Source: Neoechinorhynchus agilis (taxonomy: Eukaryota > Acanthocephala). From it: a stretch of 64,000 nt of DNA. The DNA lies in NCBI GenBank assembly GCA_051530055.1, contig CM121341.1, forward strand, positions 8,432,001-8,496,000, read 5' to 3'. This document shows, one piece after another, positions 37,326 through 49,727 of this stretch (position 1 is the stretch's first letter; each line of letters opens with the position of its first letter). Made by a program: the position numbers and the translations under genes. The notes beneath the pieces were generated by a model, which worked only from the letters and a program-made list of their open reading frames with translations, made no database searches and was not told the DNA's origin.

Positions 37326-38034
37326 GGGGAAAATCTATCTATAACAACGCGAGTACGCAACAAAGATGCCTTCCATCAATTAATTTTAAGATATAATAAA
37401 TAATACATTTCTCAATCCTTTGTAAGCAGAAATTCCCATGATAGGTATGATTTTAATTTTTCCATACACGGCCGAATGGACATCCCATGTTCACCAGCTC
37501 AGGTAGAAGGTAGAGAGCTTATATGATGAACAGCGGGTCTAGAATAAAAACAAGGCTGGATATAGTAAAAGTTTTTCAAATAGAAAGAATACATTTGAGA
37601 TTTAAACCGAGTTTATTAGCACGAAAAGCTTTGGATTTTACTAGTGTTAAAAGTTTCTTCATTTGATTAGTGTCCATTTTAGGGGACAGATTTAAATTAA
37701 AGGTATGCCCTAAAATGTGAAGCTTAGCCGGGGTACGAGACGGATGAAATATTGAGATCAATAATCAGTCTCTATTTTTATAATCACCAAAGAACACACA
37801 AATGAACAACTTCTTTACTGAAATTGATCCGTAGTGACGTTATATGAAGGCGTTTTGAAGAGCTGTTGGCAATCTAATGTAAATCCAACAATAAACAGCT
37901 TTTATACTAAACAAAACGCTTTTCGCATTATTGATCAACAATCCTTGGTGACGCTCAGAGAGAGCATCGATGTTTGGATTCTTTTGTCTTACACGATGTG
38001 TACATATTCTCGAGTTTCGGTTACGGTCTCTGAA
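37326..38034. other. Spacer, 5' flank of the deoxyhypusine synthase exon
   Basis: A 61-codon minus-strand frame (37576-37761) is present but not recognised. No other feature. Confidence 0.35.
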
Positions 38035-38775
38035 ATGTCTCAGCAGGAAAAAGACATCATTGAAAACGTCTCCGATGCTGTATTCGATGAGAGTGAAATC
38101 CATGACAATGTTTTCTTGGGTGATGTAATCCGTGGTCCTAAATATCCCTCAGACATTGCGACGAGTGAACAACTCTTGTCTAGCTTCCGTTCAATCGGAA
38201 TCCAAGCCTCAAAATTGTACGATGTAAGTGAGATTATCCTTGAAATGATAAGTCTTCGAAATACCGATACTCATGGTGAAGAAGGCATTGCGAGTCTCAT
38301 AAGCAATCCAAGGAGGTGTCTACGTGGATGTACGATCTTTCTCGGATACACGTCCAACATGATGTCCAGTGGATTGCGTGAGATCTTTTGCTACATGGCC
38401 AAAAACGATATGATCGATTGTATTGTCACCTCAGCTGGTGGAATTGAAGAAGATTTTATCTAGTGCTTGGATGATTTTAGAATTGGTGACTTTAATTTGG
38501 ATGGATCTAAGTTGCGATCGCAACATCTAAATCGAATTGGAAACATAATGGCACCTAATTCTGCATATTGCAAATTTGAGAATTGGTTAACTCCGATTCT
38601 TGACGAAATGCTTAATGATCAAATTCAAAAAGGCGTGCAATGGACGCCGTCAAAGATGATCAAATTATTGGGAAAGAAAATCAATAATCCAGAAAGCGTC
38701 TATTATTGGACTGCTAGAAATGATATTCCCGTGTTTCGTCCAGCAATTACTGACGGATCTTTGGGTGATATTATG
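38035..38775 (+). pseudogene. DHPS: Deoxyhypusine synthase, N-terminal two-thirds, broken
   Basis: From the ATG at 38035 the frame encodes the DHS N-terminus with highly conserved blocks (CTIFLGYTSN, SGLREI, TSAGGIEEDFI, then [33 protein letters not shown]). DHS transfers an aminobutyl group from spermidine to eIF5A lysine in an NAD-dependent reaction. An in-frame TAG at 38461-38463 falls where the family has Lys (IKCL in human), one base from AAG. The frame stops just after GDI with the sequence AT|GTAAGC, a good splice donor, so 38035-38774 may be one exon and not a random truncation. The C-terminal third, with the catalytic lysine, is not found downstream; an LTR fossil and LINEs follow. 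A pseudogene is most likely; a sequencing error at the TAG is possible. Confidence 0.85.
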
Positions 38776-38779
38776 TAAG

Positions 38780-39690
38780 CAACAGGAACTAGAAAGATTT
38801 TCGAAATTCCGTAGGTTTTATTATAGAACTAGAACTTTTTGGGTTAGGTAGAAGCTAACGTAGTGTCGTCTTTGTGGTAAGTACGCTATTGATTGTGCTA
38901 TGTACGCTATTGATGGTGCTTGCGTAAATGGGCATAAAATAGTGCGTGTTGTACACATATAGAGTTTTGTTGCAATAAAGAGGTCCGCTGTTTGGTTCAT
39001 CCACCATGTCAACATCTGGCGACGAGGACAAATGGAAGACATGGATGGAGGGTATCATGGGACAGCAAGAGGTGTGGATGGAAGAGATGTTCAAAATGGT
39101 GTCCAAGGCCAGGATTGAACAGAAAAATGTGATACGGGGAGCACAGATAACCCCATTCCGCACTTTCGATGGAGTCGAGAACTGGGCCGAGTACGTAGAA
39201 CAAGCCGAAGCCCACATGGAAATCAATGGAATCAAAGAAAGCGACGAAGAAAAGCGTAGATCCTGTCTATTGGCCTGGATGGGTCCAAAGATTTACAAAG
39301 AGCTAAAGAAGATGGTAGCCGGCCGACCGTTCCACGAAGTCAGCTATGTAGATGTCAAGTCGCTGATTGACGCTCAGGTAGCACAGCCAATGCACCAGAT
39401 AACGGCGCGCTACCTCTTTAGTACATGTCGTAAAGCAGAAGGACAAACGCACGCCGAGTGGGCTACAGCACTACGAGGAGCTGCACGAGGATGCGGTTTC
39501 TACAACAAGGAAGTTAAGGATGAACGATCAGCGGTCGACGAAAGGATTAAGGATCATATAATCGTGGCGACACCTTCGAAAGCTTTAAGAAAAGCTGCGA
39601 TGCAAGGCAAGGATTCAGCATCATTGGAGGAAGTCTTAAAGATTGCCGAAGCTATCGAGGTAGCAGAATTGCCGGATGAACTCCGTTCGC
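38780..39690 (+). mobile_element. LTR retrotransposon fossil, gag region
   Basis: From about 39006 the plus strand encodes a Ty3/gypsy-type gag: a region with the pattern FDG-x-x-x-W, EEKRRSCLLAWMGPKIYKEL, then a helical region with TARYLFSTCRKAEGQTHAEW. About 180 bp of AT-rich sequence before it, with an AATAAA-like signal, may be the end of an LTR. No partner LTR or pol was found. The element is interrupted by a LINE 3' end and survives only as a fragment. Confidence 0.7.
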
Positions 39691-40165
39691 AGCTGTTCAG
39701 GGCTCTAATTGAGCGCATTCTCTTTTACAATACAGAGACCTGGACACTGTTACCAACGGCGACGAGGCAGTTGGGTCAAAATCATTCATCTCTCTTACGT
39801 GCGGCGTTCAAGGTTAGATGGTCAGATAAAGTGACCAACAAAGCACTGTATAAGAGAGCCGGAGTCCAACCGCCCAGTGAATATTTGCGCCGCAGACGAC
39901 TGCAGTTCACGGGCAATATAATTCGGTCCGAGGCATCTTGCCCACAGATCGTGCAACAATTCTTTTTCTGGAAGCCAACGACATTGTATCGTAAAGGCAA
40001 AGGGAACTGTCGTACATACGATGACCTGATTTTAAGAGACGCGATTTGCCCGCATAACTGGACTGCTGTCGTGTATTTTAGATCCCTCGCGGAGTCTAAT
40101 TCTTTTTGACGGGCTCATACCTACGGTGCAACGTAGGAAAGTACCGTTACATACAATACAAATAC
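39690..40165 (+). mobile_element. LINE 3' end (RTE/CR1-like C-terminal region) joined to the gag fossil
   Basis: The sequence encodes LFRALIERILFYNTETWTL, then SLLRAAFKVRWSDKVTN and RRRRLQFTGNIIR, the typical C-terminal region after the reverse transcriptase of many LINEs. It ends with a short ACAATACAAATACAATACAA microsatellite tail, typical of RTE-like 3' ends. Its frame happens to be continuous with the upstream gag, giving a 367-codon chimera. This is a 5'-truncated insertion. Confidence 0.75.
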
Positions 40166-40179
40166 AATACAACGCCGTC

Positions 40180-43100
40180 ACACGATCTAACGTCGTAAAC
40201 ACTTGCAAACAAAACTGTGACCATCAAAGTCGTCACACGATCAACGTCGTCACACGATTAACGTCGTCACCCGCGTTCGTCAGTTTCTAAAATGGTCAGA
40301 AAATTAAACAAACTAAACACAAAACGTATTTCGTGTTCAAGACCGCACTGTACAATAATTACCCTCCTCTCCGGCACAATCCCGCAGGATCCTACCGCAG
40401 ACTTCATGTGTGGGTTCTGTTGCGCACGGATCCTCTCGAAATTAACCCCTAGACACTCAATCACTGAAGTATGCATGAACCCACAACTTCGAACTCAAGC
40501 CGAACCCGACACTATCATTACTGTACCGGACGATGAATCGGCCCCTCCCCCGAACAAAATCCGCCACAAACGATCGAATCAGCTTCATCCTTCATCCAAT
40601 TGACCGTTGAAAAGGATGACAATCTTGACGTGCTCTCATTGTCCGGACACTCAAAATCCTCCAACCGAAATAGGACAAATCCCCCGGTTCAGAGATGTAT
40701 CACGCCTCCCTCAACCCTGATTCGCCCACCGGGCTCGCCTCGAATTGTCCCACTTCATCACTCCCCTGCCCATTCACAAGACTGCAGCGTCTTCATTTCT
40801 GGAATCCCAGAATGCCCACATACTGATCATGCCTCGAGCAATCTACACCACTTCCAAGAAATCATGCAATTAACCCAAACCCTCTTTCCGGAATTTTCAA
40901 CAAACATACCAACTCTAGTAGCATTTCACCGAATACCTACGAAATATCCAGCCCTTAAACGTCCCCGCTTATTAAAGGTCACTTTCTCTCTCCGCTCACA
41001 GCCTCTTTATTTTTGGAAAAAGGAGCGGTAATGCACTCATCATCCTTTGCTTATGGCATTTCCGCCCCAAGGGGAAGCTCAACCTTACAATCAAGCTCCG
41101 GGGGGAACTCATCAACAACAGCAAGAATTACGCTCACGACCCCTCAAAAAAACTGGGCCCAGCCAAATGTATCCAACGCCGTAAATTTTTGGAATGTGCA
41201 CAAAGAACTCGCCGTAACTTGGTCGGCCAGCAATGGGCGTCTCCGTATCTTCTACAACGACCATCACCGCAACAGCAACCCCTAATGTATCCGACAAATC
41301 AATTCTCATGCCCACTCCCTGCAATATACGCTCCACATCTATTTTCGCACCCACTAATCCATCCCATGAACGCTCCTTATGCGCCACTGAGTTAAGCGTA
41401 GCGCAAGTCGGTCTCAACAAATCATCTCCTCAGTCCTAGAAGAAAATATATTTTCCTAGGATACTTTACTCAAATGCTCGCAGCCTCCTTCCCAAACTCG
41501 ATGAGGATATAAGTATGTCAGTAAGCACCAATGCGGATATCATAATAATAACCGAAACATGGCTTACCCTTAGGAACAAGGACTCCGTCATCCTGCCCGG
41601 GCTCTCAGCGTTTCACTCTTATCGCAAAGACAAAACAGGGCGAGGAATCTCAATCTTTGTTCGCACTCTACTGCCTTACTCAGTATCCCGCATAGGTTCC
41701 CTACAACATCCCGACCTTGAGTTCACTGCCATTCATCTCTCCACTCCACTTAAGAAACGGCCCTCCAAATTCTCGCCCCTCGGCCGCAGAAGCCCAAATA
41801 GAAACACTGATGGATCTGTTCAACAGCAACAATTCACACCACTTCCTCATTGCAGGCGACTTTAGCAACCTTTTTCCGCTTACGCCACTCTCTGACATTC
41901 ATCAACTCGTCAAATTTCGTAAACGGCAAAAATCCCGCCTCGATAAAGTGTTCTCCAATATACAAGCCTACACAACCGCTACTAAACTACTGCCACTCGC
42001 CAACTCAGATCACCCCTGCATCCTCGTCTCCACTTCTAGCTCACCTCCTCGTATCAAATATCCAGCAGTTCCCCTGTGAAACAAACGGGATCATCACATC
42101 TTCAAGCTCGTAGGAATGTTCAAATCTGAGGTTCCCTTTATCCCTATTGATAATGCACAAGGCCCTTCTATTACGATGTCCGACCTCACTTCGGCGATTC
42201 GGTATTGCTTATCCTCTTGCATCCCCAAGAAATTTGTTAAAATCACTAACCGTGACCCGCCCTGGCTCAGCCCTATTCTGAAGCTACTCCAACAACAAAC
42301 CATTGCCTCTTACCATAAAAATTTGCCCAATTTCCCACGCCTGCAATCCACGCTTTCTATAAAAATAATGAATGTCCGCAAAGAATATCTCTCGTCCAGA
42401 ATTCGCTCCACGGGAAACGCACATTGGTGGCATACAATCAAAAGTTCCCTTGGGCTATGGAACCCTGAACCTATCGCATACCTGTCAGCCGCAAAGCTAT
42501 GCTCACCAAACGACGGTCATATCCAACATGAAGCTACACAAAAAATGGGCTCTTCGAAGTTACCCCCACTAGTTTCCTCCCTCGAAGTGTTTCAGCATCT
42601 CAAGAAACTGCCGCGCAACGGATCCCCACATTCGGACATTCCTAACTGGGCTGTTGGTTTTATCATACCAAAAATCATTGACCCATTGACTACCATCGCC
42701 AATCATAGTTTCGCATCGGGAATCTATCCATCATGTTTAAAGATGGCCAGGGTAACCTTATTACCAAAAAATGGACTTCCAGTATTCTCGTCATCTTTTC
42801 GCCCCATCTCCATCCTTTCCGCGCTCTCCAAAGTCTTTGAAAAATGCTTTAAAGCGCGCCTTCTCCCCAAGCTCCTAACTGTCGCCCCTACAATTTGGAT
42901 TTCGCCCTAAATATTCAGCCACAGATGTTCTACTCTGCATTTATGACGCGCTCATCCAAAATGTTGATTCCAAACCGCCCTCGTCTCACGCCTTATCCAA
43001 CTTGATCTACCGAAAGCGTTCGATTCTGTGGAAGATCACGAGCTTATCGAAGCCTGTTCCGATTTCGGACTGGATACTTGGCAAATTTGATGGCTCTTTT

Positions 43101-43530
43101 CATATTTGACAAATCGATAAAGGTGCCCCCTATATAGCCATCCTCTCCCCACTGCTCTTCAACATCTTTCTTAACAGACTCAAACCCCTCTCGAGCGAAA
43201 CCCGTCTATTCCTGCATGCTGGCTGAAATCTCAAACATTACGGATTTCTGCGACGGCATGAAATTATCGATCAATTTCTCGAAATAGTTTGAGATGATCC
43301 CGGCTCTTAAAGGACTCTTCTGGTTTTCTGTCCATGAAAGACACTCTCCTAACAATTTTCACAAAGCAGAGCAAACGCCTGATGTCCCATCCGTCGAAAT
43401 TCGCTCCCCATGTTACCCCATTCACCCACCCTCATAGAACGCGCAAGCCATCCTCCTTCAAACCGCACAAATCGCGAACCAAACCCCACCTTCATTCCTT
43501 TTTCCTGCTGCTCAGTCATATTTAAATAGT
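40180..43530 (+). mobile_element. LINE copy with ORF1, endonuclease and RT parts, degenerate
   Basis: Short repeats of CGTCGTCACACGAT at 40170-40270 may be its 5' UTR. ORF1 starts at 40292 with a Cys-rich N-terminus and a Pro-rich body, and is frameshifted near 40600. ORF2 begins near 41462 (YSNARSLLPKLDE) with an apurinic endonuclease domain containing ADIIIITETWL. The RT region at 42116-42910 includes FRPISILSALSKVFEK. Downstream, LIQLDLPKAFDSV is readable in another frame and the catalytic DD box is not recoverable. The C-terminal part at 43334-43525 resembles that of the facing copy at 44068-45960. Jockey/CR1-like APE-type LINE; exact clade not assigned. Confidence 0.8.
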
Positions 43531-43848
43531 AACTGAATCGGAGGAAAGAGCACAACCAACTATACTTCGGCAACCAAAGATACATGGGGCGGAACTCGCC
43601 GTCGCGTCGTCTGCGATAACGCCATTCCTTACCCTTTCAACCGTCCGGGACATAAGTGGTACCGCGTAGATAGATATTTCTACCTGGTCTTTAAAAACAA
43701 ACCTATGCTGTGGCACTCTCAGTTGTGCTTTGAACATGGTGTGGCCCCGTAAAACCTTGACGAAAGGACCGTTCAGTTTTCCATATCTGTGGATTAACCC
43801 GCGATTGCCATTGATCAAAAACCATTCGCAGGTGATTTCATAAACCAC
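43522..43848 (-). other. Unrecognised 108-codon frame between two LINEs
   Basis: Composition is protein-like, but no motif was recognised. It sits between two converging LINE copies and may be element debris. Confidence 0.2.
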
Positions 43849-44067
43849 GTTGCTTCCATTGCAAATTGAATCTTGTCAACGATTTTTGTCCATGGACTTC
43901 CTCGGCGCATGCGTACACATCAAGGACGATGCTGGAAAAGTTTCAGACATGACGTCCAGTTCTCGTCCGGATTCACCTAAGTGCAGGCGCGCTTCTATGG
44001 ACAAACCGGACATCTATTCCCGAAACAAAGAGGTACATGAATCCTCTTCATATATAAACACGTTTTA

Positions 44068-45960
44068 TTAATTAATGTAAGAAATCCACGATCCACACAG
44101 TTCCCAACATCTATCTTTGCTCAAGGTGTCTGGATGTCGGATGTTGAAGGTAAGGGAGGTGGGACTTGTCTTTGAAGAAGTTTTACACGAGAATGACAGA
44201 TTAGGAGTCTTTCCTTGTTCTCCGGTTATTAAGGAAAGATTGGGCTTGAGGGAAGAAAGATTTTTGGTAGAGGGTGGTACGAGCGAGGGGGGATTAAAAA
44301 GGTTTGGGTTTCGGGTGTTTACGAAGGAAGAGTATTTAGAGATGGAGGAAGAAAATTGTGGAGGGGGTTGAAGAAGGTGGGCGTTTTTGGAGAAAATGGT
44401 GTGGAGGTGGGCGTCGAGGGGAGGGAGTGAAGTCCCGCATATTCTCGCTGCTCTCTTGTGGAAGGTTTCGAGGGAATGGAGAGCATTGACGGAAAGGGCG
44501 AGGCAATTGGGGAAAGCGTATGTAAGGATAGGAAAGATGGCAGTAAGATAAAAGAGGGCAAGGTGTTTAGGGGATACGCCGAGACGCCGGAGGAGTTTGA
44601 GAAGGTAATGACGAGGGTTTGCTTTAGAGAGTGTAAATGAAATGTGGGCATCCCATTTAAGGTTTTCTTGGAAAGTCAGGCCCAGTATTCGGAGAGAAGA
44701 GGAGCGTTGTATGGGGAGAAGGAGAAGCGCGGGGGATAAGATTGCGTTTAGAAATGTGGGCGGCAAGCTCAAAAGATTTGGATAAATTTAGGGAGAGCTT
44801 TAGGGTGGAGAGGGAGGAAATGTGCGAGGAAAGGAGTCCTTCATCGCAGATTCTATTTGATTTAACAAAGAGCTCATTGCAATCGAGGGGTCGATGCCAA
44901 AGATGGTTGAGCGGTTTTGCGTGATAAGAGAATTGACACATGCAGCAAAGGATTGCGTATGATGATCACGTTTATCCCAGACAACGTAGGGGTCGGAAAA
45001 TGAATGTTTTGGAGGTGATGAGGGGGAGAGAAGGGTGGAACAATGGTCAGACGAGGCGATCGGGGGGAGTTTGGTAGTGCACGAGTATTGCCTGATGTTT
45101 GAAAATTTTTTATCAAGGCGGGAGGAGAAGCGTGTGGTGAAAGTAACGAGTTGGGAGAGATGAGAGAGCGAGGGCGGGATTGGCAGTTTGGTAAAATCGC
45201 CCTGGGGATGTTTGAGAAAGGAGGGCGATAAAGGCCAGCGATAGAGATCTCACGCTGCCCATTGCGGATGGGGGAGCTGAAGTTGGATGTGAAGCCATTC
45301 AAGATCTTCGGAGATGAAAAGGTAGAGTGAAGAGCAATGGTAAGAGAGAGGTGCGGATGAAGATCGATATGCCTCCCCTGTTTCGGAAGTCCCGTGTGAG
45401 GTGAAAAGCTTGAAAGTTTGGAAGAAGGCAGATAATTTGCCATGGCGTGAGAGCCATGTTTCCGTAATTACAAGGATGTCGGCGCTGTAAGAAGAGGCAA
45501 CCATATGGAGCTCATCCAGTTTGGGGAGGAGGTTGCGGATGTTAGAATAAAAGATTATTGGAAAGGGATGTCTAGAAGGCACACGAAGGTTGGACACTGA
45601 CGGGGAGGGTTAAAGCTGTGCAGAGAGAGAAATGATGGGAGTTGACCGGCGGGGTAGTTCGGTGGTAAGGGATTCGTGGGTGGACACTGTAGTAAGGGGT
45701 GATTTGAGTGTAGGGACCATAAGGCTGGTAACTGCGTATGCGGGATGGGGGGCAAGAGGATATTGGGAGTTGAAAAGGTGGTGTTAAGAGGCGAGGTAGT
45801 GTGAGCGTCCAAGGAATTTTTCGCTTCTGAGGGGCGAAGCGAAAATTTCCAGATTTGGCAGGGTTCGGAATAGTGGTTTTAGGCAGATGAGAGATGAATG
45901 GAGGCAAGGGTGAGAGGGGTTTAGGAGGAGTTAGTTTACGAGGCGAGGGATGCTTAATGT
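44068..45960 (-). mobile_element. LINE copy, internally deleted, same broad family as the plus-strand copy
   Basis: Reading from the right on the minus strand: a Pro-rich ORF1 end (45572-45907), an endonuclease start (YSNIRNLLPKLDELHM, ADILVITETWL) and then, after loss of most of the RT, a long C-terminal frame (44068-44772, 234 residues) with SSSLRILGLTFQENLKWDAHI and ETFHKRAARIC. The C-terminal frame is intact, while the internal deletion and frameshifts make the element dead. It faces the plus-strand copy tail to tail. Confidence 0.82.
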
Positions 45961-46225
45961 AATCGTTGAAGGATGGTAGGGGTGTGTGCTTTTTACTAGA
46001 AAATCGAATTACAAGAGGGAAGGTGGTAGGTTTTGATGGGGCTAACGTTGAAACGTAATCGTAGAGGGATGGGGGGGGTTAGGTGGCTTTCAAGTACAAA
46101 AACGAGGATAATATGTCGGATTGTAGTTTAGATTACGATGAAAAATACAATGCACTACTCAATTAGAACCAAACGTCCATTTTCACGCCAAATAAAACTA
46201 TAAAAACATAAATTTCAAGCGGATT
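45961..46225. other. Possible 5' remnant of the minus-strand LINE
   Basis: The G-rich plus strand (C-rich on the minus strand) continues the composition of ORF1 to about 46090. No frame can be assigned. Confidence 0.35.
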
Positions 46226-46990
46226 GAAGTACTCGACCGTGTACCCATCGTCCCTGGGCCAAACGAACACGGCGAATGGCACACGAAGAAAGCAGTTTAA
46301 GATGATTCCAGCCGATTGCTATTTTAACAGCGAATTTACAGCTCAATATTACGCTGGACTTTTTTGGGCATGATGATTCCATTCAAGATAACGGAGTCTG
46401 CAAAATGTGGTCTTATTAATTAATCCAATCGCAACTGTCGACGAGGGATTTAAAATATTTTTCTCATGAACGCTTTGGACGAATCGACTACATTATTCGT
46501 GCAGCAAATATCGGTACCCAATACACAACCGGAAACCTTTCTTTAAAAATATCTTAGCTGTGTCAATTTTAATCTCAACCTACAATCCGTCACAAAATGT
46601 CCTTTTATTTCTTTAAATCAATTCCTGGACATTCGCACTAATCTCCATTTGTTATTGGACTAAAAGCTGTTATGATTCGACTACAGACCGCAACTCCAAA
46701 TCCGAATTGTCTGTACCTCGTTGGAAATAGCTCTGTTGCGAAAATCTAAACGATATCAGCATTAGCCGCAGCCGACACCTTTGCGATGTGATTGAAGACA
46801 TTCAAGGCTGCTTGATTGCCTAAAGGAAGAACAGCAAATATTATAGATATGAGTACAAGCAAAGGTGGCTAAAAAGATTTGGAGTTTTTCGTCCGAAGAA
46901 TTTCGTTGCGGCGCTAGATGAGACAAACGTTGGACGAAAATGAAGATGTTGATAGAGTTAGTCCGAAAAACCAAAAGAAGCCAATGAAAT
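46226..46990. repeat. Duplicated block, copy 1 (interrupted)
   Basis: 46226-46435 matches 48948-49156, and about 46810-46990 matches about 49195-49388, in the same order and orientation. Copy 1 carries an extra ~370 bp between the two halves, which includes the inverted SLC22-like fragment at 46681-46803. Confidence 0.8.
46681..46803 (-). pseudogene. SLC22-like transporter fragment (inverted copy)
   Basis: The minus strand reads like KVSAAANADIV then ATELFPTRYRQFGFG, the conserved helix-10/11 signature of organic-ion transporters (ELFPT..R). An in-frame stop (TAG) replaces the Trp codon found in the copy at 48309-48428. A relic. Confidence 0.55.
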
Positions 46991-48308
46991 CAGGAGAAAT
47001 CCACAAAACAACGAATATGGAAACACAATTGACGAAAACATTGCTCTTCTGGAATAGAGTATTGATTTTATACAACGATAATCGGCGCTACGGTTGTTTG
47101 TAAAAAGAACACTTTGATTTTCATGACAAATAAAAGATCTTATAAAAACTGACAAAACAAAGTAGCTCTTTTAACATTTTAGAACCATAAAAAATCTACC
47201 CGCCGAGTTCGCAAAAGCTAAAACGCTAAAATTCAAATTATTGCGCTTTTAATGAAACTCTACTAAGCTGGAAAATAATTTTTAGAGATTAAAATGGTCA
47301 ATACCTAATAGTTTATCGCAACGAACACGGGGGAAGTTAAAGACATCGAAGGATTAAATCGTGCAAGTATTGAGCCCAAAGTTTATAGTAAAAATGTTCA
47401 ATCGCTAAATAAAGTCCCTATGGATTTCGCCAAAAAGTAATCTATGACTTGATAGTATAACGAAACCATTCGCGCATGAACATTTTAGGCGTCAGATAAA
47501 GAGCGAATCGGTTTCCAACAAAGTAATTTTGGTTTAGTTTTAGCTTTTTAGTGTGGCCACAATGCCTTCTATCGAGTGTTTCGTTCGTACCTCCACACTT
47601 TATCAGTCCATTCACAATGTTAAAAAGGAAGATGCAGTGCCGTTTCCTTTGCTAGTTATGAAGCTACAATAAAATATGTGATAAAGATAGGGCTTTTAGG
47701 ATGAGCTTTAAAAAATCTCCGTACTTTTTTGAATAACACCCGTCGCTCTAAAAATTCAAAATTTGCTTACAATAAACAAGACTGTAATGAGGATCCATGC
47801 TCAAGTGCAACTTTAAGTGCTTACCTTAATGACGAAGCATTAATTATTTGAACGATGAGGTGCCATTCTCAATAAGTTCTCCTTATATTTTCGCGTAGTG
47901 TTAAAATATTTAGCTTACCTCTACATAAATTCGGGTCATACGAACCTCAATTGTCTCTTGGCGCATTTTTGCCCAATAGCGAAACAAAACGTCGAACCTT
48001 CTCGAATATAAACGGAAATAGATCATCATTGTCCGAAGTACTGGTAAATAGGCATCACTAATCATTCTTTATCAAAATTCTCTTACGTTAACTAATCGCG
48101 TTATACGGCAATCCGTGACATTCTCGACTATTCAACGTTTACATTTGGGACTCGAATGCTCGATAATCAACTATTTCCATCCCAAACGTTTACCGGCTCG
48201 AGCGAATGTGGCGTTAAAAACACTTGGCCGTTCGTTGCGAAGAATCACCAAACGGGAGAAAGACGAGTTTTACATTTTAAGAAAACTTTAAAGATCTAAA
48301 CTTTGCGA
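46991..48308. other. Spacer, no intact gene recognised
   Basis: AT-rich and short frames only. It may hold other decayed transporter exons that I cannot identify. Confidence 0.35.
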
Positions 48309-48431
48309 TGTCTTCAATCACATCGCAAAGTTGTCTGCTGCCGCAAATGCTGATATCGTTTGGATTTTCGTAACAGAGCTATTTCCAACGAAGTACAGAC
48401 AATTCGGATTTGAAGTTGCTGTCTTGCTTAC
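48309..48431 (+). pseudogene. SLC22-like transporter fragment (direct copy)
   Basis: The plus strand reads KLSAAANADIVWIFVTELF followed by PTKYRQFGFEV, matching the late transmembrane signature of SLC22 organic-ion transporters, then stops. An inverted copy lies at 46681-46803. Either an isolated exon or a relic of a transporter gene that has been rearranged. Confidence 0.55.
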
Positions 48432-48947
48432 TTGATTGCTGTAGAACAGTAGCGTAATCGAACCAAATCTGTTGATATCTCTCTATTTCCTGTACGCTTT
48501 GGATTTTCTGACTCCATGGAATTTTCTTTAAATTTCAATTCCCTAAATCGTCGTTTGTATGATTCCTGAATAATAGACTGGTGAAGGACTGTGTAGCCAT
48601 CTAACCAAATCTGTTGATATCTCTCTATTTCCTAAGTCTCTTGTGTGATTCTTGCACCGAATACATTTTGGATTTTCGGACTTCATCGAATTCTTTATTA
48701 CCAAATTCAACGTTCCAGCTCGTTGTCGGCGGAGGTCGTGTCCATAATGCTGGCAGAGTTATTATCGCTTTCTTCAACATCGCTAATAATCATTCTATGC
48801 CTTGCGATCGTAACTTCAGTGATTTAGAATCGTAGCTTTAACAACCCGTTGTAGCATCTGCCCCTTTCTTATTGATATCCTTCGACTTAATCCAATTTCG
48901 AACTGGTATTATCTGCCGAATTCATCCTCCAAGCAGAGAATCGGTTT
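48432..48947. other. Spacer with a local diverged repeat
   Basis: AAATCTGTTGATATCTCTCT followed by ATTTCCT occurs at about 48466 and 48606, with partly related sequence after each. No gene assigned. Confidence 0.35.
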
Positions 48948-49388
48948 GAAGTACTCGACCGTGTACCCATCGTCCCTGGGCCAAACGAACACGGTGAATG
49001 GCACACAAAGAAAGCAGTTTAAGATGATTCCAGCCGATTGCTATTTTAACAGCGAATTCACAGCTCAATATTACGCTGGACTTTTTTGGGCATGATGATT
49101 CCATTCAAGAAAACGGAGTTTGCAAAATGTGGTCTTATTAATTAATCCAATCGCAAATGCTGATTGAACAACTTAACTACGGTCGACGAGGCGCTTGATT
49201 GCCCGAAGGAAGGACAGCAAATATTATGGATATGAGTAAAAGCAAAAGATCGCTGAAAAGACTTAGTTTTTCGCCCGAAGAATTTCGTTGCGACGCTACA
49301 TAAGACAATCAGTGAAATTAGACGTTGGACGAAAATGCGGACACCGATAGAGTAAATCCGAAATAACCAAAAAAGCCAATGAAATTAC
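48948..49388. repeat. Duplicated block, copy 2 (uninterrupted)
   Basis: Matches the two halves of the block at 46226-46990 at high identity. No coding product recognised in either copy. Confidence 0.8.
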
Positions 49389-49457
49389 GGTATAAAACGC
49401 AATTGACGAAAACATTGCTGTTAAATATTCTTAACCCCGTTAAAAAGTTCTCCTAAA

Positions 49458-49727
49458 TGCCATAGAATGCGAAGTTGGAACGTCAAAAATATCGTTCTTG
49501 AGTAAGAATAGATCAAAATTTTGAGAAAGTAAGCTAGAATTCTTCCGTAACGATAACGTCATTATTTATAAAATAAGGTATTTTTAGTTTTTTCGAGAAG
49601 TTTACCCACCTGAACAATTCTTCGAAAAGCCATAGAATGCTATTTTGAACGTCAAAAATATCGTTCTTGAGTAAGAATAGATCAAAATTTTGAGAAAGTA
49701 AATTAGAATTCTTCCGTAAAGATTTCT
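49458..49727. repeat. Local direct repeat of ~100 bp upstream of SNRNP40
   Basis: 49458-49555 and 49629-49727 share CCATAGAATG and a long block including GTCAAAAATATCGTTCTTGA and TTAGAATTCTTCCGTAA-like ends, at about 95% identity. Confidence 0.7.

Noticed and set aside
37834-38034. 67-codon upstream extension of the deoxyhypusine synthase frame
   Set aside because: Has no similarity to DHS N-termini; the Met at 38035 fits the family start.
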